From Otis tarda (Eukaryota; Chordata; Aves; Otidiformes; Otididae): a DNA stretch of 64,000 nt. The DNA lies in assembly GCA_026413225.1 (NCBI GenBank), contig CM048552.1:188824053-188888052 (forward strand), read 5' to 3'. Under the pieces are notes generated by a model. It searched no databases. It saw only the letters and a list, made by a program, of their open reading frames with translations, and was not told where the DNA came from. The translations under genes were made by a program, and so were the position numbers. This document shows, piece by piece, positions 1 to 11,600 of this stretch (position 1 is the first letter of the stretch; every line of letters starts with the position of its first letter).

Positions 1-654
1 TAATGATACTCCTAAGCTCTTTGTGAAATCTAAGGAGAATTCAAATCATATCCGGTAAGGTGAGTGGTTTACATTTTGGTGACAAGTGTTTTCAGAAAAC
101 TACAGTAGCATTGGAAAAAGCTGATAATCCAAAAGAGGCCTGTTATAAAAGAGCTGAACTGAATGCTTCTTTTAGACTGTATCACCAAACTCAAACTTTT
201 AACACTAAAAATGACAATACCACTCCTTCAGTTTTTCTTGAAAAACTTCCAAATAATTACTTCATAGCCAGTATTATATTTCACTACCTCATCATTTCAT
301 GCTTGTTCTGAAATAATTGCAAAAAGCACACTTTACCATATATTATTATCTGATGATGCGCTTAATAGCTGACATGCAAGTGTGGTGCCTAATGCAGGGT
401 AAGCACATACTTGCCTGAACGAGCTTTCTCCACGTGCCTGCTGAAGAATGGAATGCAGATGGCCCTTTGCTTCCTCCCTGACAGGCTGCAGCTCTCTAAT
501 CCTTACATTTCAGCTCTTTACATGGATGTACATGAGACAGAGCAGGTAAAATACACTGCCCTAAGTAACTATGTGCTATGTGCTTAATACCACAAAATCC
601 TAGAGTTAGGAGGCTTGGCTCCTGAACATCACATTGCTAGAAAGATACCAAGCA
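1..654. other. AT-rich non-coding DNA, nothing recognised
   Basis: Stops are frequent in all six frames, and the longest frame (83 codons from about position 60) has no recognisable motif, no compositional bias and no convincing exon boundaries. I see no repeat family, promoter or RNA gene. Confidence 0.6.
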
Positions 655-905
655 GCTGAAGATTGGGTGGAAAAGCAATATAAAAATGATGAAGAGATAT
701 AGCTGGTTTATCATGAAAAACTAGGAGAAATCTGAATAGTTTGGATAAGGAATAACTAAGAAAGGACATGATAAACATCTCAAAATATCTAGATGTTGCT
801 AATATCGAATTATCCTAAGAGAGGTGGTTGATGCCCCAAGCCTGTCAGTGTTTAAGAGGCATTTGGACAATGCCCTTAATAACAAGCTTTACCTTTTGGT
901 CAGGC
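655..905 (+). mobile_element. 5'-truncated CR1-type LINE tail, degraded
   Basis: The stretch around 760-780 (GGACATGATAAACATCTC) and the stretch at 820-880 (GAGAGGTGGTTGATGCCCC, followed by a TTTGGACAATGCCC-like segment) match the last part of avian CR1 3' ends. The 16.1-kb CR1 in this window carries the equivalent AGAGGTGGTGGATGCCCC, which gives an internal comparison. CR1 copies are usually 5'-truncated and end in short direct repeats; here the end runs straight into a TATTC array. The usual segment between the TTTGGTCAG-like word and the terminal repeat, including a GTCCCTTCCAA-like word, appears to be missing. The left boundary is blurred and could lie anywhere from about 600 to 810. The strand follows from the orientation of the 3' end. 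The subfamily is not assigned. Confidence 0.6.
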
Positions 906-1035
906 TATTCTATTCTATTCTATTCTATTCTATTCTATTCTATTCTATTCTATTCTATTCTATTCTATTCTATTCTATTCTATTCTATTCTATTCTATTC
1001 TATTCTATTCTATTCTATTCTATTCTATTCTATTC
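906..1035 (+). repeat. Pure pentanucleotide microsatellite (TATTC)26
   Basis: There are 26 uninterrupted copies of TATTC (130 bp), directly abutting the CR1-type tail on the left and followed by TAAACATTG on the right. On the plus strand all frames read as a repeating Y-S-I-L-F peptide without stops, which creates two artefactual open frames of 112 and 73 codons. I do not regard either as a gene. A pure array of this length is expected to be polymorphic. Confidence 0.98.
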
Positions 1036-1860
1036 TAAACATTGTATGAATTGTAACAGGCATGTCATAATATGCAACTATCTTAACTATACCTTCTGCC
1101 AGCATGCTAACAACACTGCCCTTTACATAAAAAAAAAAAAAATAAAATTGTGGCATGTGTAAGAAAGTCATCCCACCAGTAGTCCTCACCCTGTGCGCTC
1201 CTCTGCCTTCACAATTCTCTAAACTTCTGCAGCATGAGGAAGATCATAATTGCTTTCCACAAATCCAATCCATTCAGTTTGCTTCTAGTACAGCCTGCCA
1301 TAATCAAGGTTAGGTGGACTAGGTGCTACTACAGAGAAGGCACTTTGCCCTTCAGAGTGAGTTGGAGATAAAAAATCCAGCTGAGGAGTGATAAAACCCA
1401 GATTAGGTGACTGATAGCTAAGATGGACAGCACCAGTTAAATATAATGTCCATAGATAAAGTATATATTATTATATTTGCCAAGATGACTAAACTCTTAC
1501 GGATAATAAATACATTACTGATACTAGGACAAGATTATACATTTACTAATCCCAAACAATCTGATTTATTCATAATGATTTATAAAAAAATTAATTTGTC
1601 TAGGTTGAGTGAGTCATAATACTTTAGATCCTATCTCTGGACAGATTTCCAGAAATCTGCCTAATCCAAATTCTCATAAAGGGGCAGCAACCCCCTAGAC
1701 TTACATTATTTTATCTGTTAGCAAAAATAAAGATTTTAAACTGTACTTTCAGGCCTTTCTATGGCAAATGTTAGACAGTCTGGGATGCCACCTTCTGGTT
1801 TCAGTAAATATGTGTAGCTCCACACCAGCTGAGCCACACACTGTACTTTGTTAGAATCTT

Positions 1861-1885
1861 ATACATGTAATACATTTACATGTAT
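1861..1885. repeat. Small inverted repeat
   Basis: ATACATGTAA (1861-1870) and TTACATGTAT (1876-1885) are exact reverse complements separated by five bases. Pairing stops at the next base on each side. An AT-rich palindrome of this size can occur by chance. Confidence 0.85.
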
Positions 1886-4800
1886 TAGAAAAAATAACCA
1901 TGCTCTTTTTTGATGTCTGTATGTCAGCAAGGATTTCTTAATATGGATTTTGTTTTTGAAGATAATATTTAAGCAGATAAGCTAAAAAATATTGTATTTA
2001 ATCAACTGTAACTGCCAGAGGCAGTCACCTCTAACCATTATACAAAAGTGGAGAAGAACATATTACAGGGACATCTCACAACTCTGTAATTCACTGATCT
2101 GGACAATATCCAGTTTCAAATTTCAGTACATTTGAAATTCCTGCTACATTAATAAATTTAGTATGTAGCACATGCATTTTAAAGGTTTGTTTTTTTTTTT
2201 TGCTTTATGCCAAAATACTAATTCTAGTAAAAAACGCCAGAGCTTCTGTTCTTAGCTGAAGAATGCATTTTTGCACTAACAAGTGGTTCTTTTCACTGAT
2301 TTAAACTGTCACTGATCTGAGCAGCAGTACATCCCCAAAGCACTCGAAGTCTGAGCTCTCGATCCCGATCCTCTGGCTCATGTTCTGCTTCTGCAGGACC
2401 AGCAGCAGAGCGCTACTCCCCGTCCCGCACTATGCAGGTGTAGCATTATGCCAAGGCTACCAATTGCTAACCTGTCTTTTCTACTGAAAAAGGAATTTTC
2501 TGCAGTTGTGATTCAGCTTGCAAGAAGACCCAGGCTTGATTCGCTGAACAGTGTATTGCTGTGGATTATTACTGGTCTGGAGTCACTGGAGTGCTTCCAC
2601 AGTCCAGAGAAGTGGTCCTGTACCATCCACCTGGTAGACTAAAAAGCGAGTTGTTACTGTTGTCCACTTGTGCTTCCTCCAAACAATATAGCTAACATTT
2701 TTATTTCCTAGAAATGTTGTGGATTATTCAGTGTTACAACACTACTACTATTATGTAGAAAATAGAGGAGAGAGTTCGCTGGTTTTAGAGGATTGCCTCT
2801 TATTCACAGCTTAAATACAGAACAAATTCTCCATATCTTACACAGTACAAAGGAAAATAACCGTTTCTTAGAGATAAGGGTGTGGGATTCAAGAAACATA
2901 GTACAGAACTATAAAACAAGGTAGATAAGAGTTTTAACATTCTTGTACTTGACTAGAATTTGTGTACACGTAGAATGGAGTTTATCTCATCTAGCCCCAA
3001 CTGTCTTGAAGTTAGGTATCTCGTCAAAGTTGAATGCTCGATCTTTAGTTCAGTGTGAGATAGACATCTCCAAAGGGCAGTTTAGTTTATCGCAAAATAT
3101 ATATTCAGAGAACAAGTTATCCCACATATTTATGTCAACAAGCTAGTGCAGAAGACTGTGTACACTGGGCATCTACTTTTTATATGGCTAGAGGAGGTGG
3201 ATATAAAACCTGTGCTGAAATTTATTGTATTTTTCATTTAAGGGCTGATCTTACTTCTTTATAAAGAACTATTTCCTTGGTTTGTACCCTTAAGCTATAC
3301 AAACTTTTTTTTAAAATGGAGAATACATGTTACTTTCTATGTCAGGATTACATATAATATTGTTGCTACAGGTTAGCATACTTATTTGTACTTAAAGTTT
3401 GCTTATATGTGATGAGGAAATATATGTGTGGTGAATCAGAATAAAGCCATAGTCCTAGACCCATCAGATGTCTGTCTTCCTTTACTTTGGCCTCGCTGCT
3501 TTCACAGAACTGTGCTTTAATCTCTGTATTCTTGCTAGCGAGGTTCATTCCTAGTACCACGGGGATTAGGTCAGCCATTTTAAACTGTTCTGTTACCATA
3601 TAGCATTTTGTTATCATAATGTAGAAATGAAAAATAATGAAATTGATTTCCTCTCTTACTTTCCTTTTAGAACCTGTGCTCAGGTACAGTGCATCAATCA
3701 CAAATGTGAAGAGATAGTCACAAAAAAGGTAAATGACATGACCACAACTTTATTCTGAAGAAGTGGTACTATAATGCAGTAAGGGAGCTCTACATTTTTA
3801 CACCAGTCCTATAGGAGGCTTTTTTGTCTCCCTTCATTACACTTATTGTCATATTTCTACCCAATATCCCCCATCTCCCATATACCACTGTGTTCTCCTG
3901 TGTCCTGTACAAGTGGTACCTCCAATGTTGATGTTGTTGGGATGTGTTACATTGACCAAGTGCTTGGATGTGGAATGTTCATAGCACCATTGGTTTTATG
4001 AGCTGTTCACTGTGGGCAGAGCGTCACTGTGCTGCTTTCCAAAAGTTTAGTTCCCACTGCACAAGCCCCATGGAGCTAACGTGAGTATGAATGGTGGATG
4101 TGTCCAGAACCTCAGGCTGACTGGCTGATTAGTCTGAACTAAAAATTTGACTGGGTTGCAGTATGACAGAAAGACTAAGAAAATGTCCTCAAATACCATC
4201 TAGATGGGGAAGAAAAGCATCACTGGAGAAGCCATGTGCATACTTTTAAATTATCCCAGTGGTTTGTGGTATTCATTAGAATAAAAGACTTGAAGGAGGA
4301 ATGAAAAAGTTATAAAATACCACTTCTGCAAACAATGTGAGAGTTCCATTTATCCCATGGGTTTCCAAAACTTTCCAAATGTTTGAAAGTTGTAGTTTAT
4401 TTGATTTGCTCTCTGCACTGAGGAGATAGTTTTGTTTCAGAATAAAGTAGTTTGGCACAGTGTAACTTTCCCAAGTCGTCAGAGAAATCTATAAAGAAAA
4501 TGTGCTTAAATTGCTTTTCTTTATGTTCAGTCATGTCATATTAAAAGCACCTCTCACATTACTGAAGAAGCTTTGAGTAACATAGACCTCCTTATGTTTG
4601 CTTCTGCTTACTTTTTCCAGGACTGTCAAATTGAGTTTCTCTTCTTTGTATGCCACTGCCTAGCCCTTGAGAGAAGAGGGCTTTGAGAGCTGTCTGGGAC
4701 TTATGCCGTTCTTTCTCATTACAGCACACTTTTTTTTTTCTAACATTGTGAGCCAAAAAATGACCCCTCACAGTATAATACATTATATATGTGCTATTGT

Positions 4801-5157
4801 TAGATGACTTGGGTTACGACCGATGATGCTGATACTGTCATGAGAAACAAGAGCTGGAAATGCAGACAGCAGTGTCTCAGGAAATTCTTGTCTGGGAACT
4901 TAATGTCTGAACACACTGAGCTGGAAGAAATTGGCTGTAAGTGGCCACAAATGCCTATATGAGCTTCTCTATCTCCAGGAAGAGTGTATAAAAACCACTG
5001 CTTACTAGATCTGGGGTTAAGACATGATTCAGGAAAGAAAAGGAGGCCAGAAATAAGGATGGTAGGTAGAAGATAAGTGGCTTATTATTTCACTAGCCAA
5101 ATGCACCATTCAATTGACTTCTTAGGATAGAAGTGAAACCCACTCAAAAGTAAGTTC

Positions 5158-5191
5158 CAGCTGGAGAATTTCCACAGCTGGAGAGATTTCA
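5158..5191 (+). repeat. Imperfect 17-bp tandem pair
   Basis: CAGCTGGAGAATTTCCA is followed at once by CAGCTGGAGAGATTTCA. The first ten bases are identical and the remainder differs by a one-base slip. It is probably a small local duplication. Confidence 0.7.
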
Positions 5192-7609
5192 TTAATACAG
5201 GTAGAGGCTGAAAAGCTGGTTTGGTTGCAGAACAATGTCTCTACTGTTTTGGTTTTTTTTTTCCCTTCTCCTTCAGGGCCCAGATAAGCCTCTGTGTCAG
5301 GCTTTTGGATGAAGGGAGGTCAGTCAACATGCCTGTGGTTGAAGGAAAGGAAGGGTGAGTTGAGCTTTTGCTGTCTTGCCACATCAGGAGTGGAATGTGG
5401 CCTAAAACTTTGAAATTATTTGCTAATATTAATATTTTTGTTAGCAAGGCATGAGTTTACATCCATTATTTGGGGATAAGAAAGTTGAAGTGAAAACCTG
5501 TAAAAGCATTTCTCTATTTGAAAGGAAAACTTTTTCCCATAATTTTGGCTCCTACTTTATAATTAAATAATTACTCTGATTTAAGGTCATTGCTAATCTA
5601 TCCCTCCATGTTATCCCTAGGTGAGTCAGTTTCTAGCTTGTCCATAGGAACAAAGCAATGCCACATGATTTTTGGAAAATATATATCCTGAAGGACATAA
5701 TTCAAGTGTGCTTTTCACCTTGTGAAGCCAACCCTAAGCCTGGAGAGTGGGTGTAAAAGGTTATTCAAATGCAAGTCAATTTTTAGAGAGCAAATGCAAG
5801 ATCCAGGTGGCCAGAGAAACATCTTCTGGAAATGTCCTAAGGAGCAGATGTGCAGAGGTCTGCTGCTGACATCTACAAAATGGAATGTGCAAAGCATTTA
5901 GTGCTGTCCATCATACAGAAGTGTGTAGACTAACATAAGATATCTTTTCTTATGAGGCACTATGTCCTTTTGAATCTTGTGGTGTCCCTTGAAAGTATTT
6001 GCCTGAGAATACATTTTCTGGCATTCCTGAGCATCAAACATAGAAGCAGGAGGAACTTTAAGAGATAAAGCTAGAAAAAGAAAAACATATTTCACTGTTA
6101 AGCCTAAGTCCTTCTTCAGAAACACCTGCTTAATAACAAAATACCAAAGAAACTGTGGTGTTATGGGAGTTACCATCTACACATCAAATTGCCAAATGTT
6201 TCATTTACTGGCTCTCAGGCCCTTTGATTTCCCCAGGCGTGCTGTGGGAGAGCAGGGGAGTAATTCCAGAAGGCTGAATTCTTGGCTGAATGTGGCTGAA
6301 GAGGGGTCAGATAACAATAATGGAAATGAAAACTGCTAGTGTCACCTTTTCATTGCTTTTCACCAATAAAGTTTTGGAGATTTAAAATCTAGAGATAAAA
6401 TATATACCCTTACTCAGCCAAATAAAGTGGAGATTAAGAAATCTAACAGTTAACAGAGGGAGTTAACATAGTACTTCAAAAAAAGCATGGTAACTCACAT
6501 AAGAAATGATTATTTTTATCTCACAGCAACTGTTAGCTGAAATTTATTGTTCAAACTTTTCTACTAGATTTTTCAGTCAGAACTAATGTGAAATGTATAA
6601 CTTTATTTGATGAAACAGTTATAAAAGGTGTTTAAATTACCTTATTTTGTATTTAGTTATGTTAAGAATACCCGCATTACATATACCAAATTCCTTAATG
6701 GATCAGTGGGAGCAAGGATACCTTGACAAAAACCTGTGAACCAAAATTTGAACATAAGTGTCATGACCTAATTTCTGTACTGTTTGAAGGGCCAAAAATA
6801 TCCTTGGAACCAAAGGAGTCTGGTCAACTTGCACCAGCAATAACTGAGTACCATTCCTTTAGTCAGGTAGGGAGATACGTTAGGCTTGTTAAAAAGCAGC
6901 AATGTAGGAAGAGGGAGTATGATGCTATTGGCATTTTTTTTTTACTTGCCTCGTATAGCTGCTACTGCTCCACTGCAGAATCATGTCTCAACAGACAGGG
7001 CTTGTGCCAGATTATGGCAAAACGTAGCTTGAACATGGCCTAATTGCTTTCCTATCACTGTAGCACATGAAACTGCAGTTTGCCTTGCAATTTCCAAGCG
7101 TCTTTGTAAGAGTAAAACCCCACACTTTAATCTTTCTTCTGCTCTATTACAACTCTCAGGTTTGACTGCCAAGCTGGAATGCTGTGGTGTGGGCAGACAT
7201 GAACTCCACCGCCTATCCTCCACACTGGACAGGTGACAGACAGTTTTGATAGTAATGCCCACATTAGTAAACAGAAGGATCCAGGCAAAGCACATTAGCA
7301 AAGCATTCAAGACAGTAGATTGTTTTGGGTAATCTATGGTCATCGCTTTCCTGACTATTCCGAGAGTGCCAGAGCTCTGAGGATTTGGCCTGGATGCTGC
7401 TGGGAGCGTGGCTCTAATATGTGGGACAAGTGATGTGCTGTATGTGGGGACAGCTACTGTTCAGTGGGGAGTGTGGTCTCTCAGCTACGGCTGTTAACAT
7501 TTTCTTTATCGTTCCAATGAGCAGAAAACTCATCTTTCTCCAAGCTGTCTTCCACCTTTTGCTTCTGCATATTCTTTTCCTCTTCCCCTTAATTCTTTCT
7601 TTCCACTGA

Positions 7610-7614
7610 TGACC
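7610..7614. repeat. Target-site duplication of LTR-A, left copy
   Basis: TGACC lies immediately outside the TG...CA boundary of the LTR and is repeated exactly on the other side (8665-8669). A 5-bp duplication is usual for some endogenous-retrovirus classes (ERVL, some ERVK) and not for gamma-type ERV1 elements, which give 4 bp. Confidence 0.88.
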
Positions 7615-7797
7615 TGTGATGGGTTGACTCTGGCTGGATGCCAGGTGCCCACCAAGCCGCTCTATCACTCCCCTCCTCAGCTGGAGAGGGGAGAGAAAAA
7701 TGTAACAAAAGGCTCATGGGTCCAGATAAGGACAGGGAGACACCACTGCAATTACTGTCACAGGCAAAACAGACTTGACTTGGGGAAATTAGTTTAA

Positions 7798-7803
7798 TTT
7801 ATT
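7798..7803 (-). promoter_or_regulatory. Candidate LTR-A polyadenylation signal AATAAA
   Basis: The plus strand reads TTTATT, so the LTR sense strand carries AATAAA about 190 bases before the LTR's 3' end. LTR-B has the same hexamer in the equivalent place (48828-48833), which supports a conserved family feature. Activity is unknown. Confidence 0.5.
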
Positions 7804-8044
7804 ACAAATCAAATCAGAGAAGGATAATGAGAAATAAAATCAAACAAAAAAAAAACACCTTTCACCCACCCCTCCCTTCTTCCTGGTCTCAACTTTACTC
7901 CCAAATTCTCTACCTCCTCCTCATCCAGTGGTGCAGGGAGATGGGGAATGGGGGTTGTGGTCAGTCCATCACACGTTGGATCACATCCAACATCTCTGCC
8001 GTTCCTTCCTCTTCAGGAGGAGGACTCCTCACACTCTTCCCTTG

Positions 8045-8375
8045 CTCCAGCATGGGGTCCCTCCCACAGGAGACAGTCCTCTATGAACTGCTGCAATGTG
8101 GGTCCTTCCCATGGGTTGCAGTTCTTCAAGAACTGCTCCAGCTTGGGTCCCTTCCATGGGGTGCAGTCCCTCAGGAACAGACTGCTTCAGCATGGGTCTC
8201 CCATGGGGTCACAAGCCCTGACAGCAAACCTGCTCCAGCATGGGCTCCTCTCTCCATGGGACCACAAGTCCTGGCAGGAGCCTGCCCCAGTGCAGGCTTC
8301 CCACAGGGTCACAGCCTCCTTTGAGCATCCACCTGCTTTGGCATGGGGTCCTCCACGGGCTGCAGGGGAATCTCT
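8045..8375 (-). repeat. Degenerate 45-52-bp tandem units within LTR-A
   Basis: Seven units begin with variants of CTCCAGCATGGG at 8045, 8091, 8136, 8185, 8233, 8285 and 8336. Each is followed by a CCCACAGG or CCATGGGG-like word and a CAGTCC or CACAAG-like word. The spacing is 46, 45, 49, 48, 52 and 51 bp. LTR-B has a similar but shorter series. This is a built-in feature of the LTR, probably in U3 or R on the minus strand. Confidence 0.8.
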
Positions 8376-8664
8376 TCTCTAGTGCCTGGAGCACCTCCTC
8401 CTCCTTCTTCACTGACCTTGGTGTCTGCATATCTCTCACATATTCTCACTCCTCTCTCTGCTGCTGGTTTCTTTCCCTTCTTAACTGCATTATCCCAGAG
8501 ACTACTACTGTTGCCAATGGGCTTGGCCTTGGCCAGTGGCAGATCCATCTTGGAGCCGGGTGGCATTGGTTCTGTCAGACACAGGGGAATCTTCTAGTAG
8601 CTTCTTACAGAAGCCATCCCTGAGCCCTCCCACTACCAAAACCTTTCCACACAAACCCAATACA

Positions 8665-8669
8665 TGACC
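8665..8669. repeat. Target-site duplication of LTR-A, right copy
   Basis: TGACC directly follows the CCCAATACA boundary and matches the left copy exactly. The pair fixes both element ends to the base. Confidence 0.88.
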
Positions 8670-11600
8670 ACTGCCTTTTATTACTGAGGGAGGAAAATCT
8701 GTTTTTCCCTGCCTTACTCGAAGCTTTGAGATGGCCACAGCTGTGCCTGGCTAGTGAACCTTGCAGAGGAGCTGAGATTACTGCTGCAAGCCCAGTGAAT
8801 GAATCCAGGTGTGTGGCTTTCGGAAGAGAACTGGATTTTATTTAGTCAGCTAAGAGCATGGCCGGAAAAAGCTCCCTTCTCTGCCCAACTGTGTAGACCA
8901 TCTCAAGTTCTAGCTCTGTGATAGAAAGAAATCTTCAAATGAAGGGTAGAGTGGAGGTAGAAGAGAAGAAAGCAGGGTGAAGGAGTGCAATGCAGCAGAA
9001 TGAGGAACTTTTTAAGGGAAAATAAAATAGGAAGTAAGACACCGGAGAAATCAGGATAGATTTCTTCAGAGATTTAAAGACAAAATCCAATCTAAAGGAT
9101 ATGAGACATTTGAATTTTTGCTTGCATCTGAAGAAGGAACAAATAGACGGAAGAAAGAGGACATAAAAGAGATAAATCTCGTGGAAAGAGAAGTGTATGT
9201 GGAGAGGAGTGTTGTTTCTTGTATATCCTAGGAAAAAGGACAATGCTTAATTGTGCTCTAAGCAATTTAGATTTTTTAAAATATAATTATCTAATATATT
9301 TATTTTTTATGCACCTGAACTACCATGAGATCAATGTGAATTTAGGTATCTAAGTATCCCTGCATCTGGCCTTACATACCTATAGGAAAGGATCAATTAC
9401 TGATCAAATCGATCTGATTTGGCACATCTCTAGAAATCACTGCTTTTCAAATGGATGAGGAAGTGCCTTGAAACATGTGAAAATATATTGCTCATACTGA
9501 TAGACTGGTGAGGAAATAACACCCTAAGAGTCGATATTGGTAGCATCGGATGGGATAGAACCTCAAGAACAATTATGAGTTACACAAATTAGATGGAAGA
9601 AGTCATATTAAAACACTAAACCCAGTCTCAGATCCCAATTTGATATGCTTCCACATTTCTGAAACATCAAATATCAAGTGGAATGTAAGGACAAATGAAA
9701 AGAGACTTGATTACAGAGGAACAAGCCTTTCATAACTGCATTTAACCAGGGATGAAACACACTTTGCATTGCACCTGAGTATGGCATTAGAAGAGTAACA
9801 ATGAGTCATGCCAAGGCATATTTCAATCTAAAAATCCAGTGCTTGCAATGGAAACACTCCATCCCTTACTTCTCTGCATCTAATAACTCTGAAGAATGCA
9901 TGATAATGTCTCAGAAGTTACATTCTTCATGAAGGAAGCAATAACTTTTCAGGAAGTGGTATATGCTCAGACAGAAAAAGGAATTTAAACATATGGAAAA
10001 AAGATTCTACAAAACTGGAAAAACTTGCAACTTTTGTCCCTCTCTCCTAACAGTCTTTGCCCCAAAATAGAATGGGTTACAGTGAAGGGTTATGGCACTT
10101 CTTGACAGCTACAGCAACGATAAAGGATCTCACCTTTTTTTTCTGTCAAATAATAAACATTGTTGTCTATTTAATGTCTAATTAATAATTCCACTGGAAA
10201 CCTCAGTAATCAAAGAGTAACTCATTTTGACAATACCTCTGAAACAATAGATGGCTTGGACACTACTGTGTATGTAAAGTATGAATAATTGCAGCAAAGT
10301 CACATATCTGGTGTAACACAAACTATATCTTGAAATAAATGTAGGCTGAAACCCAAATACAATCTTGGCACCTTGGCAAGACGTTAATTTACTCTAAGTG
10401 ACACACAGTTCTGTAAAGCATTTATTTTACAGGTTTGTTCATTTTACAATGAAATCTGACGTGTCCATCTTTATGTAATTCTACCTTTTAAAAAACATTT
10501 TTTTGTGAATTTAGATGAAAGGAAAAGTATTAAATGCCGTAAGTGGCTTTTAGTAGCAATTCAATACCTGCTATTATTCATTCGAAGGCTAAAGATGCCT
10601 TCCAGTGGCACAAACTAATCTCACCTCAACAATTTCAGGGAAGCTGTTACTGCCATACTGTTTAACAAGATGCTTTTGAAAAAGGCCATGCTTTTCTTCA
10701 AGTCCTGAACAGACTGAGAATAGGGAACCTACATATGATTATGAAGAATTGTGGTATCCAGCCATTCAGCAATAGCTCAGTAATCTCGGTAATAAAATTG
10801 TGACCTTCGCATCCCCATGTCACATTTAGACTTCGTCACTGGGTGTCTCAGTGTTGAGGAGACTGTGATGTGGTCATCTATAGAAATAACTGCAGTGTCT
10901 TAGAGGGTTTTCTTGTTGCTGCAATTGACATTAAGACATCATTGACAGGGATTTGCCTCATATGGGTGTAAAGAAATTGTCAAAGTGTTACAGTATCTTC
11001 TTTCCAAATAGGTCTACAGTAGTGATTAACAAGCAGACCTTCCTTTTATCTGTTGGAATTGTCTTGTCCTATCATTTAGCAGGACTTTTCAGAGAAAGCA
11101 GTAACTTGGTTCAGAGCTGGGCTACAGACACATGTTGAGACTCAGAATGCAGGTTCATGACCAGTGTAAGCCAGTCAAAGACTACAAGGCAACTGAAAGG
11201 GTCACCTTTCCTCTCTCTCTTCTGTTTCGTGTTTCTGCATCTCTTTAGCCAGCTGTGCCAGTGTCTGACTGCAGAGCCAGTGAATCAGCTCGCTTTCCTC
11301 TCTGCGTCTTTTCTAACCAGCTCAGTGATCTGGTCCAGCTCACCACATGCCAGCACCATCAGTAATGCTAACACAAAGGGAGTCAACAGGGGTATGTGGT
11401 CTAGGGCAGGACAGCTTCTTGCAGCAGCAGCATGATTTCCATCTTCAGATGTACAAAGGGACTAATGCAGTCTGACATTTCCAAACTTACTAGGGCTCCA
11501 TTCTTAAGATCTAGGCTTAGAAAAGCACTGAAGACTCAGGTAGTAATGAATATGCATGTATAAAATGCCAGAGAGAGGAGTGCTACATGTCAGAGAAATG

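Larger units (their letters stand above)
1036..7609. other. AT-rich non-coding DNA without a recognisable gene
   Basis: No open frame exceeds about 120 codons and none resembles a known protein. Small items seen are a 14-A run at 1129-1142, an inverted repeat at 1861-1885 (10-bp arms, 5-nt loop) and an imperfect 17-bp tandem pair at 5158-5191 built on CAGCTGGAGA. Nothing suggests a promoter, exon series or RNA gene. Confidence 0.55.
7615..8664 (-). mobile_element. Solo LTR of an avian endogenous retrovirus (LTR-A), antisense
   Basis: This is a 1,050-bp element that on the minus strand starts TGTATTGGGTTTG and ends CCCATCACA, so it has the TG...CA termini of an LTR. Exact 5-bp repeats (TGACC) flank it. 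A minus-strand AATAAA lies at 7803-7798, where a polyadenylation signal would be expected in the downstream part. The middle holds seven degenerate units of 45-52 bp. I recognise the overall sequence as an LTR type common in bird genomes, but cannot name the family. It is related to LTR-B in the 43.6-56.6 kb duplication: both share AGATAAGGACAGGGAGA and similar downstream order. No internal retroviral sequence or second LTR lies nearby, so it is a solo LTR left by LTR-LTR recombination. CpG sites retained in LTR-B are mostly TG or CA here, so LTR-A is probably older. Frames of up to 165 codons inside it are accidental. Confidence 0.9.

Noticed and set aside
824-1162. 112- and 73-codon frames rich in repeating Y-S-I-L-F
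   Set aside because: They are translations of the (TATTC)26 microsatellite, which lacks stops on the plus strand.
7827-8623. Overlapping frames of 165, 144 and 127 codons
   Set aside because: They are accidental frames in LTR-A, driven by its 45-52-bp units; the true sense strand of the element is minus and no known protein is encoded.
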